Program-made: the position numbers and the translations under genes
Shown: positions 8,162 to 17,764 of the stretch, one piece after another
How the letters are laid out: every line of letters starts with the position of its first letter
Position numbering within the stretch: position 1 is the first letter of the stretch
Notes under the pieces: model-generated
Told to the model about the DNA's origin: nothing
The model's database searches: none
The model's input: the letters and a program-made list of their open reading frames with translations, nothing else
From: Bacteroidales bacterium
GTDB lineage: Bacteria > Bacteroidota > Bacteroidia > Bacteroidales > Muribaculaceae
Assembly (NCBI GenBank): GCA_014800245.1
Contig: JAAVGM010000014.1
Coordinates: 1 to 64,000, forward strand
DNA length: 64,000 nt
Direction of reading: 5' to 3'

Positions 8162-9643
8162 ATGGCACAGACAATTAAACTTACCGCCACCGACGGCACT
8201 CCCGTCGAGTTTGTAGATGAAGTGATCGGCAGCGGCGCAATGAAGGATGTATATTTCAGTCCGGATAAAAGCTATGTAGTGGGATTTTTCAGAAATCCTC
8301 AGGATGCCAACTCTAAGGATCGACTCGAAAATATTGTGGGGAAATACCGTGAAAAGATCTTCAACCAGATCGGCGGCGACTACTGGGAGAATCTTTTCTG
8401 CTGGCCCACTAAACTTGTGGAATGGAATGGGAAGTTAGGTATAGTCTGCCCTGCCTATCAGAAACATTTCTTCTTCAAGGATGGGATGTTCAAGGGGAAG
8501 GAGAAAGAAGGGAAATGGTTTGCCTCTGCAAAGCTGCGCAATAAATTTCTTAAGCCTGAACAGAAAGGAACATGGCTCACCCACTATCATATGTGCCTAC
8601 AGATAGCGCGCGCTGTCCGCAGGCTCCATGCCGCCGGATTGGCTCATTCCGACCTCTCTTATAAGAATGTCCTTGTTGACCCTGAAACCGGACGCGCAGC
8701 CGTGATCGATTGCGATGGTCTCGTTGTCCCCGGCAAATATCCGCCTGATGTGGTAGGCACGCCCGATTTCATCGCGCCCGAAGTGTTGCAGACCCGATCT
8801 TTGAAGATTGGCGACCCTAATAAGAAGCTACCAAGCATTCAGACCGACCGTCACGCCTTGGCAGTGCTGATATATATGTATCTTCTCAACCGTCATCCCC
8901 TGCGCGGAGGAAAGGTCAACGATCTTGATGCAGCCCGCGATGAGGAGCTCTCTATGGGAGAGAAGGCGCTCTTCGTGGAACACCCCACCGACAGGAGCAA
9001 TCGTCCGAAGATTCAGAATATGGCGCCTTCCGAACTCCCCCAAGGGGATGTGGATAAACGGCCCTACACCATCTGCGGCCCATATATGAAGGAACTCTTC
9101 GACCGTGCATTCATCGACGGGCTTCACGATCCTTCCAAACGCCCCACAGCGGATGAATGGGAGAATGCCCTGGTGAAAACCACCGACCTCATGCAGCCTT
9201 GCCAGAATCCTGCATGCGAGGCACATTGGTTTGTGTTCGACAATTCCACTAAACCAAAATGTCCTTTCTGCGGCACTGAATATCACGGACAACTCCCTAT
9301 CTTGAATCTTTACTATTCCCCGGCAAAGGGACGCTTCCTTCCGGAAAACTATCGCCTGATGGTATATGACAAGCAGTCGCTCTATATGTGGCATGTCAAT
9401 CGATTCGTCACCCCAAATGAGCGCACCAAGCCGGAGGATAAGAAGCCGGTAGGAGATTTCCACTTCCACAACGGGAAATGGATTCTCATCAACCGCCGTC
9501 TCCCCGACATGTGGGATGTCACGGAAGAACCAAAACGTCAGATTAAAGTTGGAGAATTTGTAGAGCTTACCGAAGGACGCAAAATCCTTCTTTCCGGAGA
9601 GGATGGAGGCCGTCTGATTGTGGTCCAGCTCGTCAACAATTAA
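8162..9643 (+). CDS. Protein kinase-like protein with C-terminal zinc ribbon (TerY-P triad kinase)
   Basis: AGLAHSDLSYKNVLVDPETGRAAVIDCDGLV (catalytic loop), VGTPDFIAPEVL; CQNPACEAHWFV...KCPFCGTEYHG zinc ribbon. Confidence 0.88.
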   Translation: MAQTIKLTATDGTPVEFVDEVIGSGAMKDVYFSPDKSYVVGFFRNPQDANSKDRLENIVGKYREKIFNQIGGDYWENLFCWPTKLVEWNGKLGIVCPAYQKHFFFKDGMFKGKEKEGKWFASAKLRNKFLKPEQKGTWLTHYHMCLQIARAVRRLHAAGLAHSDLSYKNVLVDPETGRAAVIDCDGLVVPGKYPPDVVGTPDFIAPEVLQTRSLKIGDPNKKLPSIQTDRHALAVLIYMYLLNRHPLRGGKVNDLDAARDEELSMGEKALFVEHPTDRSNRPKIQNMAPSELPQGDVDKRPYTICGPYMKELFDRAFIDGLHDPSKRPTADEWENALVKTTDLMQPCQNPACEAHWFVFDNSTKPKCPFCGTEYHGQLPILNLYYSPAKGRFLPENYRLMVYDKQSLYMWHVNRFVTPNERTKPEDKKPVGDFHFHNGKWILINRRLPDMWDVTEEPKRQIKVGEFVELTEGRKILLSGEDGGRLIVVQLVNN

Positions 9644-9685
9644 GGCTCCATCCGCTAACTTCTAATTATATTCCGGCTTACAAAA

Positions 9686-9718
9686 AACAAGGCCATCGCT
9701 TCTGACGATGGCCTTGTT
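9686..9718. terminator. Bidirectional terminator hairpin between convergent operons
   Basis: AACAAGGCCATCG-CTTCTGA-CGATGGCCTTGTT, perfect 13-bp stem. Confidence 0.85.
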
Positions 9719-9738
9719 CCATTTTCCGGTCTTGATCT

Positions 9739-10074
9739 TTATTCGCAACTTTCCGGTTGTATCTCGATTGCTTGCGGTTCCTCATGAATGGCGGGTTCGC
9801 AACCCATAATGAAGGCCTTAAAACCGATTTTCTTGAATCCCTCTATCAGTTTTGACGGATCGGTCTTATCCTTGTCGTAAGTGATGGAGATGGTGTTCTC
9901 CTTGAGCGAAACATCTATTTTTGACACCCCCTTCTCAAATCGGAGATTCTCTTTAATCTTCTTTTCACAATGCTGCGACATCTGATGATCAAGAGTAAAC
10001 ACCTCAGTCACCTTCTCGCCCGCGAACGCCACTATGGAGCTAAGGAAAAGCGTAATAAGCAATGCTATTCTCAT
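9739..10074 (-). CDS. Heavy-metal-associated (HMA-like) domain periplasmic protein
   Basis: Signal peptide; HCEKKIKENLRFEKGVSKIDVSLKENTISITYDKDKTDPSKLIEGFKKIGFKA has HMA ferredoxin-like pattern. Confidence 0.75.
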   Translation of the reverse strand: MRIALLITLFLSSIVAFAGEKVTEVFTLDHQMSQHCEKKIKENLRFEKGVSKIDVSLKENTISITYDKDKTDPSKLIEGFKKIGFKAFIMGCEPAIHEEPQAIEIQPESCE

Positions 10075-10145
10075 TTTATCTTTTATTTTTACTTCTTAAT
10101 TGTTATTTAGAGCGTTTTTCCTGAATTTGGTTTAAAGGAACTTTC

Positions 10146-12209
10146 TTATTTGCTCATATTAAATCGGAATCCTAAATAAAACATCGGGCCATGAATCGGG
10201 CCATATATCATCGTAGCATCAAAATTATTCCCCCATGGATTAGCAGCATCTACAATAGGATTCTTCTGACGATAACCCGTAAGATTCTCCCCTCCTATAT
10301 ATACAGCCCAATGACGGAAATTACGGGTCACTTGCAGATTCAGTTGAGGGAAAGCCTTATAATTTCGTTCCCACGAAAGAGAGCCGTCAGCAAGTTCATA
10401 TGGAGCCGGCATACGCCCTCCCCCATTTATTGCCAATGAAGCGTCCACCTGCCATATGCCCATCATCGGAGCCCAATTAAGAGTGAAAAGCCCTTTATGT
10501 TTTGATGTCAGCGGTTTCTCAATTAGCCCCGATCCATAATCCACCTTTACATCCGTCAGACGATAGGCCGCTGTCAATGTAAGATCCTCTATCACCGGAT
10601 ATGACACCTCCACCTGAAACGTTCGCGAATAATTCGGTCGGTTGCCGGAATCCTTTATTATCGCGGCATGAGGATCGCTCTCAAGATCCACAAGCATCTG
10701 ATGACTGAAACGAGTGTAATAAAATTCGGCATTATAATTGAAATTCCGCCCGAACAATCGGATATCTCCCGACGCTCCTCCCCCATAATTCATCGCCACC
10801 TCCTGACGCAGATCCGAACCGATTATTATCCGCCTTGAAGAAGCAAGAAGAAAATTATTATCCGCCAAGGCGTGGGGCGAACGATACCCTCTCCCTGCCG
10901 AGATATGCAGCGACAAAGCTCCTTCCAGCATATTCCAACGGGCATGGACTCTGGGAGTAAACATCGAGCCATAGATAGTGCTGTAATCATATCTCACACC
11001 TCCCATTAGAATCAAATTGGAGTTGAGATCGAATGTATATTGAGCATATCCTCCCGGAGTGGTTTCTTTCTCTATTTCATGAGTTGGCGCCAAATCCGGC
11101 TCATGCGTAAGACGATAGTGTTGGTCAAAGCGGTCATAGTTCATGCTCAATCCGGTGGAGAGAGCATGCAGCCCGTCATTCCATTTTCTCTCATATATGA
11201 GGGAGGCATATAGATTATCCTGAGTCACATCATAAACTTTTCTCCCATATCCTGCATCTTGATCATGTATAGATCCTGATAGAATCAATGCGAGATTACT
11301 CTCGCTTTCAGTGTCAATGAAATATGCATTCTTAGTAAAAAATTCCCATCGGCGTGTATCTATATCAATCTTATACGGATTATGAATCTGCGACTCATCG
11401 ATCGCCGCATGATGCGTGTCCTGCCCGCTGCGGCGATTTTCGATCAGGAATCTTACCCCCGCCTGAAAGATATATTTTTCGCTCATATATGCCCATCGGT
11501 TCATGGCAGAGAATTGCTTTATTTTCGGCAGATCAATAAATCCGTCGTTGTTGTCATCATGGGATGCAAAAGCATTCTCTGCATGAACAAGCAATCCTCC
11601 CGACCATTTATCTCCTAAATGGATATTTCCGCCTGCATTTACCTCCGCTTTCCCGAAAAGATCCACATATCCGTTGGCTAAAACTGATGTTGGCGCCTGA
11701 GGTTTCAGAAACTCCACATTGATCTGTCCGGTTACAGACTCGTACCCATTCTTTACCGAACTCGCCCCTTTGCTCACTTGAATCGATTGCATCCATGTGC
11801 CGGGGATGTAGCCCAAGCCATAGGGAGCGGCCACGCCTCGAAGATTAGGTATATTTTCCGTAAGCATCTGCACATATGTCCCTGAGAGTCCCAAAAGCCT
11901 TATCTGCTTTGCCCCGGTGGCCGCATCGCTATAATTCACATCCACCGAAGCATTCGTAGTAAAGCTTTCTCCGAGATTGCAACATGCCGCGCGCAGAATC
12001 TCCGCCTTTGTGATCAATTCGGAATCAAAGGCGGAGTTTCTCAATTTCCGGGTGCTTTTAGGCTTATGCACCACTACCAGCTCCTCTAAATCCTTATCCT
12101 GCAGGGCTAAGGAATCCGAGGATGTGTTGGCAATCGCATTAGTTGCAAATAAAATTACGGGAAACGACAGGATTATCCTAAATACAGTTTTCACCTTTTG
12201 ATCTATCAC
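10146..12209 (-). CDS. TonB-dependent receptor
   Basis: Plug segment CCNLGESFTTNASVDVNYSDAATGAKQIRLLGLSGTYVQMLTENIP; C-terminal beta-barrel, terminal aromatic strand. Confidence 0.93.
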   Translation of the reverse strand: MIDQKVKTVFRIILSFPVILFATNAIANTSSDSLALQDKDLEELVVVHKPKSTRKLRNSAFDSELITKAEILRAACCNLGESFTTNASVDVNYSDAATGAKQIRLLGLSGTYVQMLTENIPNLRGVAAPYGLGYIPGTWMQSIQVSKGASSVKNGYESVTGQINVEFLKPQAPTSVLANGYVDLFGKAEVNAGGNIHLGDKWSGGLLVHAENAFASHDDNNDGFIDLPKIKQFSAMNRWAYMSEKYIFQAGVRFLIENRRSGQDTHHAAIDESQIHNPYKIDIDTRRWEFFTKNAYFIDTESESNLALILSGSIHDQDAGYGRKVYDVTQDNLYASLIYERKWNDGLHALSTGLSMNYDRFDQHYRLTHEPDLAPTHEIEKETTPGGYAQYTFDLNSNLILMGGVRYDYSTIYGSMFTPRVHARWNMLEGALSLHISAGRGYRSPHALADNNFLLASSRRIIIGSDLRQEVAMNYGGGASGDIRLFGRNFNYNAEFYYTRFSHQMLVDLESDPHAAIIKDSGNRPNYSRTFQVEVSYPVIEDLTLTAAYRLTDVKVDYGSGLIEKPLTSKHKGLFTLNWAPMMGIWQVDASLAINGGGRMPAPYELADGSLSWERNYKAFPQLNLQVTRNFRHWAVYIGGENLTGYRQKNPIVDAANPWGNNFDATMIYGPIHGPMFYLGFRFNMSK

Positions 12210-12769
12210 AGTTTTTTGATTACTCTTGCCGGATTCCCTACGGCTACAACATTTGAAGGGATATCTTTTGTCACCACCGATCCGGCTCCTATCACCACAT
12301 TATCCCCTATCGTTACGCCGGGCAAAATCGTGGTAGATCCCCCGATCCATACATTATCTCCAATCCTCACAGGTTCCGCCCATTCGATAAGCTGATTTCT
12401 CCTTTCTACTTCAAGAGGATGACAAGCAGTGTAGATGCTCACATTCGGCCCTATAAAGACATTATCGCCAAATTTCACCTCTGCCTCATCAAGGATTGTA
12501 AGATTGAAATTGGCAAAGAAATTTTCGCCTATGTAGATATTCTCTCCAAAGTCACACCGGAAGGGCTGGTTCACTTGAAAATGTGCGCCAAATCCGCCCA
12601 AAAGTTCTCTTAAAATTGCTTTCTGTTTCTCCTCCTGCGAAGGACGAAGATTATTAAACTCCCATAACTTTTCGCGAGTTATTCTCAATCTTCGTATAAG
12701 CTCCGGGTGAGAAGCAACATACTCCTCTCCGCTCACCATCGCCTCCCATATATCTTTTTCTTCTCTCAT
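12206..12769 (-). CDS. Maltose/galactoside O-acetyltransferase-like (hexapeptide repeat)
   Basis: EEYVASHPELIRRL; IGDNVWIGGSTTILPGVTIGDNVVIGAGSVVTKDIPSNVVAVGNPARVIK. Start set to MREEKD because a minus-strand TAACTTTG box overlaps the longer start. Confidence 0.93.
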   Translation of the reverse strand: MREEKDIWEAMVSGEEYVASHPELIRRLRITREKLWEFNNLRPSQEEKQKAILRELLGGFGAHFQVNQPFRCDFGENIYIGENFFANFNLTILDEAEVKFGDNVFIGPNVSIYTACHPLEVERRNQLIEWAEPVRIGDNVWIGGSTTILPGVTIGDNVVIGAGSVVTKDIPSNVVAVGNPARVIKKL

Positions 12770-12944
12770 ATTCTTAATTTTTATATGCAAAGTTATATAA
12801 TTTTTTGATTATTGCCATTATTATTTAAATTCGTTGTCGTTCTGCGAAAGTTCGGTGATCTTCTTTCAGTTCTGCGATTAAAAAATACATCCAAACCTTA
12901 AATCAAATAATTTTAGTAAATTTGCAATCTAAATTAGAAAGAAT

Positions 12945-13460
12945 ATGATCCCATCCAACCATCAGATTTACTTGGAAGAGATAAATGAAAGGATCGATCA
13001 GGTTGAAAATTTGCATTATCAACCGGTGGAACCGCTTTATCGAAACGTGCAGATGATCCTCACTGCCATCACCTATTTTATCCTTGCCGGCTTAGCCCTC
13101 TTGCTCTTGCTTTTAGACAATCCTGTATGGTGCCTTATTGCAGAAGGGATTATTATTGCTTCATTGGCAGCAAATCTATTCATTCTCCGCAAAGCATGGA
13201 CATTCAAGGGCTATGCTCTTAGAGAATATGATTTAAGCTACCGCAGCGGAATAATATTCCCAACCATAACTACCATCCCCTTTAATAGAATGCAGCAGGT
13301 GGGCACAAAACAGAACCCCATATCCAAATTATTCAAACTATATTCTGTAGAGGTAGTGAATGGTGCCCAGCTTGAAGCAGCAATATCTATCCCCGGACTC
13401 ACAGAAGAGAAAGCCAATCAAATAAAAAACATTATAATCGAAAAGATGAGAGATGAATAA
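12945..13460 (+). CDS. PH domain-containing membrane protein (YdbS-like)
   Basis: Two TM segments then YDLSYRSGIIFPTITTIPFNRMQQVGTKQNPISKLFKLYSVEV; TAAATTTG box at 12917-12924. Confidence 0.85.
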   Translation: MIPSNHQIYLEEINERIDQVENLHYQPVEPLYRNVQMILTAITYFILAGLALLLLLLDNPVWCLIAEGIIIASLAANLFILRKAWTFKGYALREYDLSYRSGIIFPTITTIPFNRMQQVGTKQNPISKLFKLYSVEVVNGAQLEAAISIPGLTEEKANQIKNIIIEKMRDE

Positions 13461-14922
13461 CTACAACTTTTCTCATCCCCATAGGATGAGCCCGGCTGCT
13501 TTCTTCATTATATTTATGAAGACATTCAAACAATCGATTATACCATGCCTCACAATTGCCTTTATAAAATTATTCGACTCCCCGGATATCACGAATATAG
13601 GTGTCGGCATGATTATACTCATTCCAATTGCAATATGCTTAGCCATCGCATTCCTGGCAGCCGCGTTCAGCTATTTCCCAAAGAAATTCTATATAAAGGA
13701 TGGAAACCTCATTTTCACCCACGGTCTGTTCAATCGCGAAACCACCTCTATTCCGCTCTACCGAGTCCATTCCCTCCGCACGCGGAAAGGGATATGGTAT
13801 CGGATTCTCGACATGCGCGGGATAATTTTCGACACCCTTGCCACCCGACAAGAGGAGATAGAGTTGATACTGGATGAATTCGAATGGAAACGCTTGCTAT
13901 CAATTATAGACAGCAAGGAGAGCCTGCAAACCGATTCCTCCGACCAACCACCCGTTTACAATCCGGTCTCCACCATACATTTCCCTAATAAAAATCTTAT
14001 CTTATCCGCACTTTGTCAAAACCATCTGAAAGGGATGGCCGTGTTAGGCTCATTTCTTTCAATCATATTCGACCATTTAGCCGATCTTCCTGACACCGAT
14101 ACCGACAGCGCGGCAAATTTTTTAGAAGTCTATTTCGACAGGCTCTTCACATCCCCTATAAAGGTGATTGCGCTATTTGCGATTATTTACGTTTTTATCT
14201 TAATATTATGGATAGGGAGAGTTATGCTCCGATATTCCAATATGTCAATGAGTCATGACAAGAATCTTCTCACATTTTCATACGGAATGTTGGCCCGCAA
14301 CAGTTGTCGATTCTTTTACGACAAGATATGCACTATCCGAATAAAGCGAAACTTCCTTGAAAAGTATTTTGGCTTCTCCACTATAATGCTGCGTCAAGCC
14401 TTGAATGCATCCGCTCAAAAGGAGGATGATAATCTGAAAATATATGGCAGCGACCTCTCCTCGTTTTTCCTTAAATGGTGGTTAGGTTCAGATTCCCTTG
14501 ACACTCCGGAGATTATATCAGCTGAATCCGGTAAAGGGGTATTCTATCGCGCACTTCTCCTCCCGTGCTTGATCACCATAGCCGCCTGCATCATCATATG
14601 CCATTTCCATTTAATTGAATGGATCTTCGCCCCTATTCTTTTCTTGCTTATATCAGTGTGGAGAGGCATCCTGCTAATGCGTCATAGCAGAATCTCTCTA
14701 AAAGATACATATTTCATAATCCGGGATGGATCATTTGCAAAATGCGAGAATTTCATCAAATACTCTGATATCGAAGTGGTAAAGATACGTCGCACCCCCT
14801 TTACGCGCCGATTTCATCGAGTTTCCCTAATCATATCTACCTCCGGAACCACTTTCCGCATCAGGAGCATAAAAGAAAAAGAAGCCCATATCATTTATGA
14901 GCTTCTTCTATTGAATAACTAA
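13453..14922 (+). CDS. PH domain-containing membrane protein (YdbT-like)
   Basis: Overlaps upstream ORF; repeated bPH2-type segments such as FYIKDGNLIFTHGLFNRETTSIPLYRVHSLRTRKGIWYRILDM. Confidence 0.85.
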   Translation: MNNYNFSHPHRMSPAAFFIIFMKTFKQSIIPCLTIAFIKLFDSPDITNIGVGMIILIPIAICLAIAFLAAAFSYFPKKFYIKDGNLIFTHGLFNRETTSIPLYRVHSLRTRKGIWYRILDMRGIIFDTLATRQEEIELILDEFEWKRLLSIIDSKESLQTDSSDQPPVYNPVSTIHFPNKNLILSALCQNHLKGMAVLGSFLSIIFDHLADLPDTDTDSAANFLEVYFDRLFTSPIKVIALFAIIYVFILILWIGRVMLRYSNMSMSHDKNLLTFSYGMLARNSCRFFYDKICTIRIKRNFLEKYFGFSTIMLRQALNASAQKEDDNLKIYGSDLSSFFLKWWLGSDSLDTPEIISAESGKGVFYRALLLPCLITIAACIIICHFHLIEWIFAPILFLLISVWRGILLMRHSRISLKDTYFIIRDGSFAKCENFIKYSDIEVVKIRRTPFTRRFHRVSLIISTSGTTFRIRSIKEKEAHIIYELLLLNN

Positions 14923-14935
14923 AAACCGGCAACCT

Positions 14936-16078
14936 TTACTTGTTCACAGAAAACTTATATGTGCAATTGCTGGTGTAAGTATCGCCGGGATTCACAATCA
15001 CCGACGGCCATTGCGATTTGTTAGGGCTATCGGGATAATGCTGGCTCTCAAGACATACTGCACTGCGCTTGGGATAAGCAATCCCTTTCTTTCCCTTCAC
15101 CTTCCCGTCAAGGAAATTGCCGGCATAGAACTGGATGCCCGGCTCGGTGGTGAACATCTCCATCTTTATGCCCGAAGTCGGATCAGTCAATATAGCCACA
15201 GGATCATTCACATTGCGCATCTTGTTGAGCACGATGTTATGGTCATATCCCAGACCATTGATGAGCTGTTCATTATTCTCATCGATTCGGGAGCCGATCA
15301 CCATAGGAGAAGAGAAATCGAAAGGAGTATCCTTCACAGATAGAATCTCTCCGGTGGTCATGAAAGTGGAATCGATCGGAGTGAAGCCTTCGGCATCCAT
15401 CCAAAGAGTCTCGGAAAGGATATCCTTGCTCGGATCTCCGCTGAGATTGAAATAGGAATGGTTGGTGAGGTTGAGAATAGTCGGCGCATCAGTTGTCGCA
15501 GAATAAGCAATATTGATTGCGTTGTCGTGGGTGAGAGTATAAGTCACTTTCACATTCACATTGCCCGGGAAACCGGCATCCCCGTCCGGAGAAAAGAGAG
15601 TGAGAGTGAGAGTGGAGTCGGTGGAATTAGCCACATCCCATACACTGTGATGAAATCCCTTCGGACCTCCATGCAGACAATGTCCGTAGTTGTTCTGAGG
15701 AAGCTGATAATCCACACCGTTGATAGAGAACTTCCCTTGATTGATGCGGTTGCCATAGCGACCGATCAATGCCCCGAAATTGCCATCTATATTTATATAA
15801 TCGGCAATTGAATCGTGTCCAAGCACAACATCCTGAAATTTCCCATTCTTATCAGGCACCATCAGCGACACAAGACGTCCGCCATAGTTGGTTATGCATG
15901 CCTCCACGCCGTTGGCATTAGTGAGCGTGTAGAGCGACACATCCTTGCCATCAACGGTAGTTTTAAAATTGTCGGCATCCAGACCTGACTTGGTCAATGT
16001 TTTCTGAGTTTCATGGTTGCACGAAGACAATATAAGAGCCACTGAAGCAGCTGCTGTTATTGCTTTTAAAATCTTCAT
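14936..16078 (-). CDS. galM: Aldose 1-epimerase (galactose mutarotase), lipoprotein
   Basis: LSSCN lipobox; NYGGRLVSLMVPDKNGKFQDVVLG, GRYGNRINQGKF, NLTNHSYFNLSG, TTEPGIQFYAGN. Confidence 0.93.
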   Translation of the reverse strand: MKILKAITAAASVALILSSCNHETQKTLTKSGLDADNFKTTVDGKDVSLYTLTNANGVEACITNYGGRLVSLMVPDKNGKFQDVVLGHDSIADYINIDGNFGALIGRYGNRINQGKFSINGVDYQLPQNNYGHCLHGGPKGFHHSVWDVANSTDSTLTLTLFSPDGDAGFPGNVNVKVTYTLTHDNAINIAYSATTDAPTILNLTNHSYFNLSGDPSKDILSETLWMDAEGFTPIDSTFMTTGEILSVKDTPFDFSSPMVIGSRIDENNEQLINGLGYDHNIVLNKMRNVNDPVAILTDPTSGIKMEMFTTEPGIQFYAGNFLDGKVKGKKGIAYPKRSAVCLESQHYPDSPNKSQWPSVIVNPGDTYTSNCTYKFSVNK

Positions 16079-16176
16079 ATCGGTTAAATTAGTAATAAAT
16101 ATACAATCTTCTTTACCCTAAAATCTTTTTCTGTATCATCCCTTTTAAGACGACTTTTTCCCTTTTAAAGACGGCT

Positions 16177-17742
16177 TTACTTGCCGCATATCATCTTCTC
16201 TCCCCCTACGATATATATATCGCGTGGAAGAGAATCCTTTACATTGGCATATTCTCCTTTATTCACCCCCGAAAGAGTATAGACAGTTTTATTGTTTGTT
16301 TTCTCTGCCACGGGAGAAGCTGCGCCGGCCTGCGATGCCTTTGCTTTTTCAAGCAGCCAGTTGGCAAGCACGGCATACTGTGATGCAAACGAGAACTGAT
16401 GGAATCCCTTTGTGATCTTCTCATCGCCCCACCCTTCCATAAGATGGATGGGAAGAAGACCGTTCTTAAGGTTATTCTCATAACCATAGTCAAGATTCCC
16501 CTGGAACGACTCAAGGCCATTCTTGGAAGCAGAACCCTCCACCAAAGGATAGGCATCCGCATAAGAACGCATCAAGACATCATTAAACCATGTGGTGAAT
16601 CCCTGTTCGGCTGTATTATCCGTGTTAAATTGATAACGCCCCGTCTTGCGGTCATACTTTGAGAAATTATTGAGAGAAGCCTTTGTTGCCGCCTCAATAT
16701 CCTCAAGATATACGGGATCATTTGTCATTTTGTAAAGGTCAGCTCCTCCGGAAATCATTGTTCCTGTGTTATAGCTGATCAAAGCGCCTGTCGGGCCTCC
16801 GCAATCCATGTGTTGACGATAGCCATCGACCACGTTGATTGTATTGTCAGCCCCCATCATATCCCAATACACTCCGCTCTCATGCTTGAGATTCTTCTTC
16901 TGCCAATCATACACTTTCTTGGCAAAATTCAGATAATGGTCTCCTCTTGCCACAGTCTCCTGCACCACCTTATTATCCCTGTCGCGATAATAATATTCCA
17001 TGGTCTCATCAGTGGGAGTATAGATTTCCGAGAGCCATACGAGAGGCTGAATGATCGGACCATTGCTGCAGGCATGCTTGGAGTTATAGCCCGGGCCCCA
17101 GGTTATGCCGCCATATTCCTCGCCGGAGGCATCGCGCCAGCAATCCCATCCCTCAAGGGCATAATCGGCAAGATATGTGGCATCCTTGAGATAAGCCTCA
17201 TTGCCCGTGAGCTTGTAAGCGCGGATAAGCTCGCGCGAAAGCCACATCTGATCGTCATATACATTAAGGATACCGGTGCAATCCGCGCCATTACGCTGCG
17301 CTGCACGAGGCACCGCATAAGGGTTCACCTCCTTGCTCACTGCATATGAAGGGAGCACATACGAACCGCGATACCATTCAAGGTTATCAATAAGCTTGTC
17401 GAGGTTCGTCTTATACTTTTCATAATTCTTATCATAAAGATCGGGGGCGATATCCTTTGCTGCTTCGAGAGCCTCAAGAATGGAATTATGAGCCTCAATG
17501 GCTGCAGTGTAGGGCCATACATCCGACGGTCCGCTCGTGGCTCCGGTTCTCACATTGTATGTGTCGGCCATATAGAGATTGTCGGTCTGCCCTTTGATAG
17601 AGCCATTCCAGGTTGCATCCGTCAGAGCGATTGCACGCTCTATATTGCGGATCGCTGTCTCCTGTTCGGCTGTCAGCGCTCCTTCCGCCAAAACGGGGAA
17701 GGAGGCTGCAGCTATCATCAACAGTGAAAATAGTCTTTTCAT
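16177..17742 (-). CDS. Glycoside hydrolase family 76 (alpha-1,6-mannanase-like)
   Basis: NGADCTGILNVYDDQMWLSRELIRAYKLTGNEAYL; GGITWGPGYNSKHACSNGPIIQ. Confidence 0.85.
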   Translation of the reverse strand: MKRLFSLLMIAAASFPVLAEGALTAEQETAIRNIERAIALTDATWNGSIKGQTDNLYMADTYNVRTGATSGPSDVWPYTAAIEAHNSILEALEAAKDIAPDLYDKNYEKYKTNLDKLIDNLEWYRGSYVLPSYAVSKEVNPYAVPRAAQRNGADCTGILNVYDDQMWLSRELIRAYKLTGNEAYLKDATYLADYALEGWDCWRDASGEEYGGITWGPGYNSKHACSNGPIIQPLVWLSEIYTPTDETMEYYYRDRDNKVVQETVARGDHYLNFAKKVYDWQKKNLKHESGVYWDMMGADNTINVVDGYRQHMDCGGPTGALISYNTGTMISGGADLYKMTNDPVYLEDIEAATKASLNNFSKYDRKTGRYQFNTDNTAEQGFTTWFNDVLMRSYADAYPLVEGSASKNGLESFQGNLDYGYENNLKNGLLPIHLMEGWGDEKITKGFHQFSFASQYAVLANWLLEKAKASQAGAASPVAEKTNNKTVYTLSGVNKGEYANVKDSLPRDIYIVGGEKMICGK

Positions 17743-17764
17743 CAGTCTTTGCTATTTCATCAAT

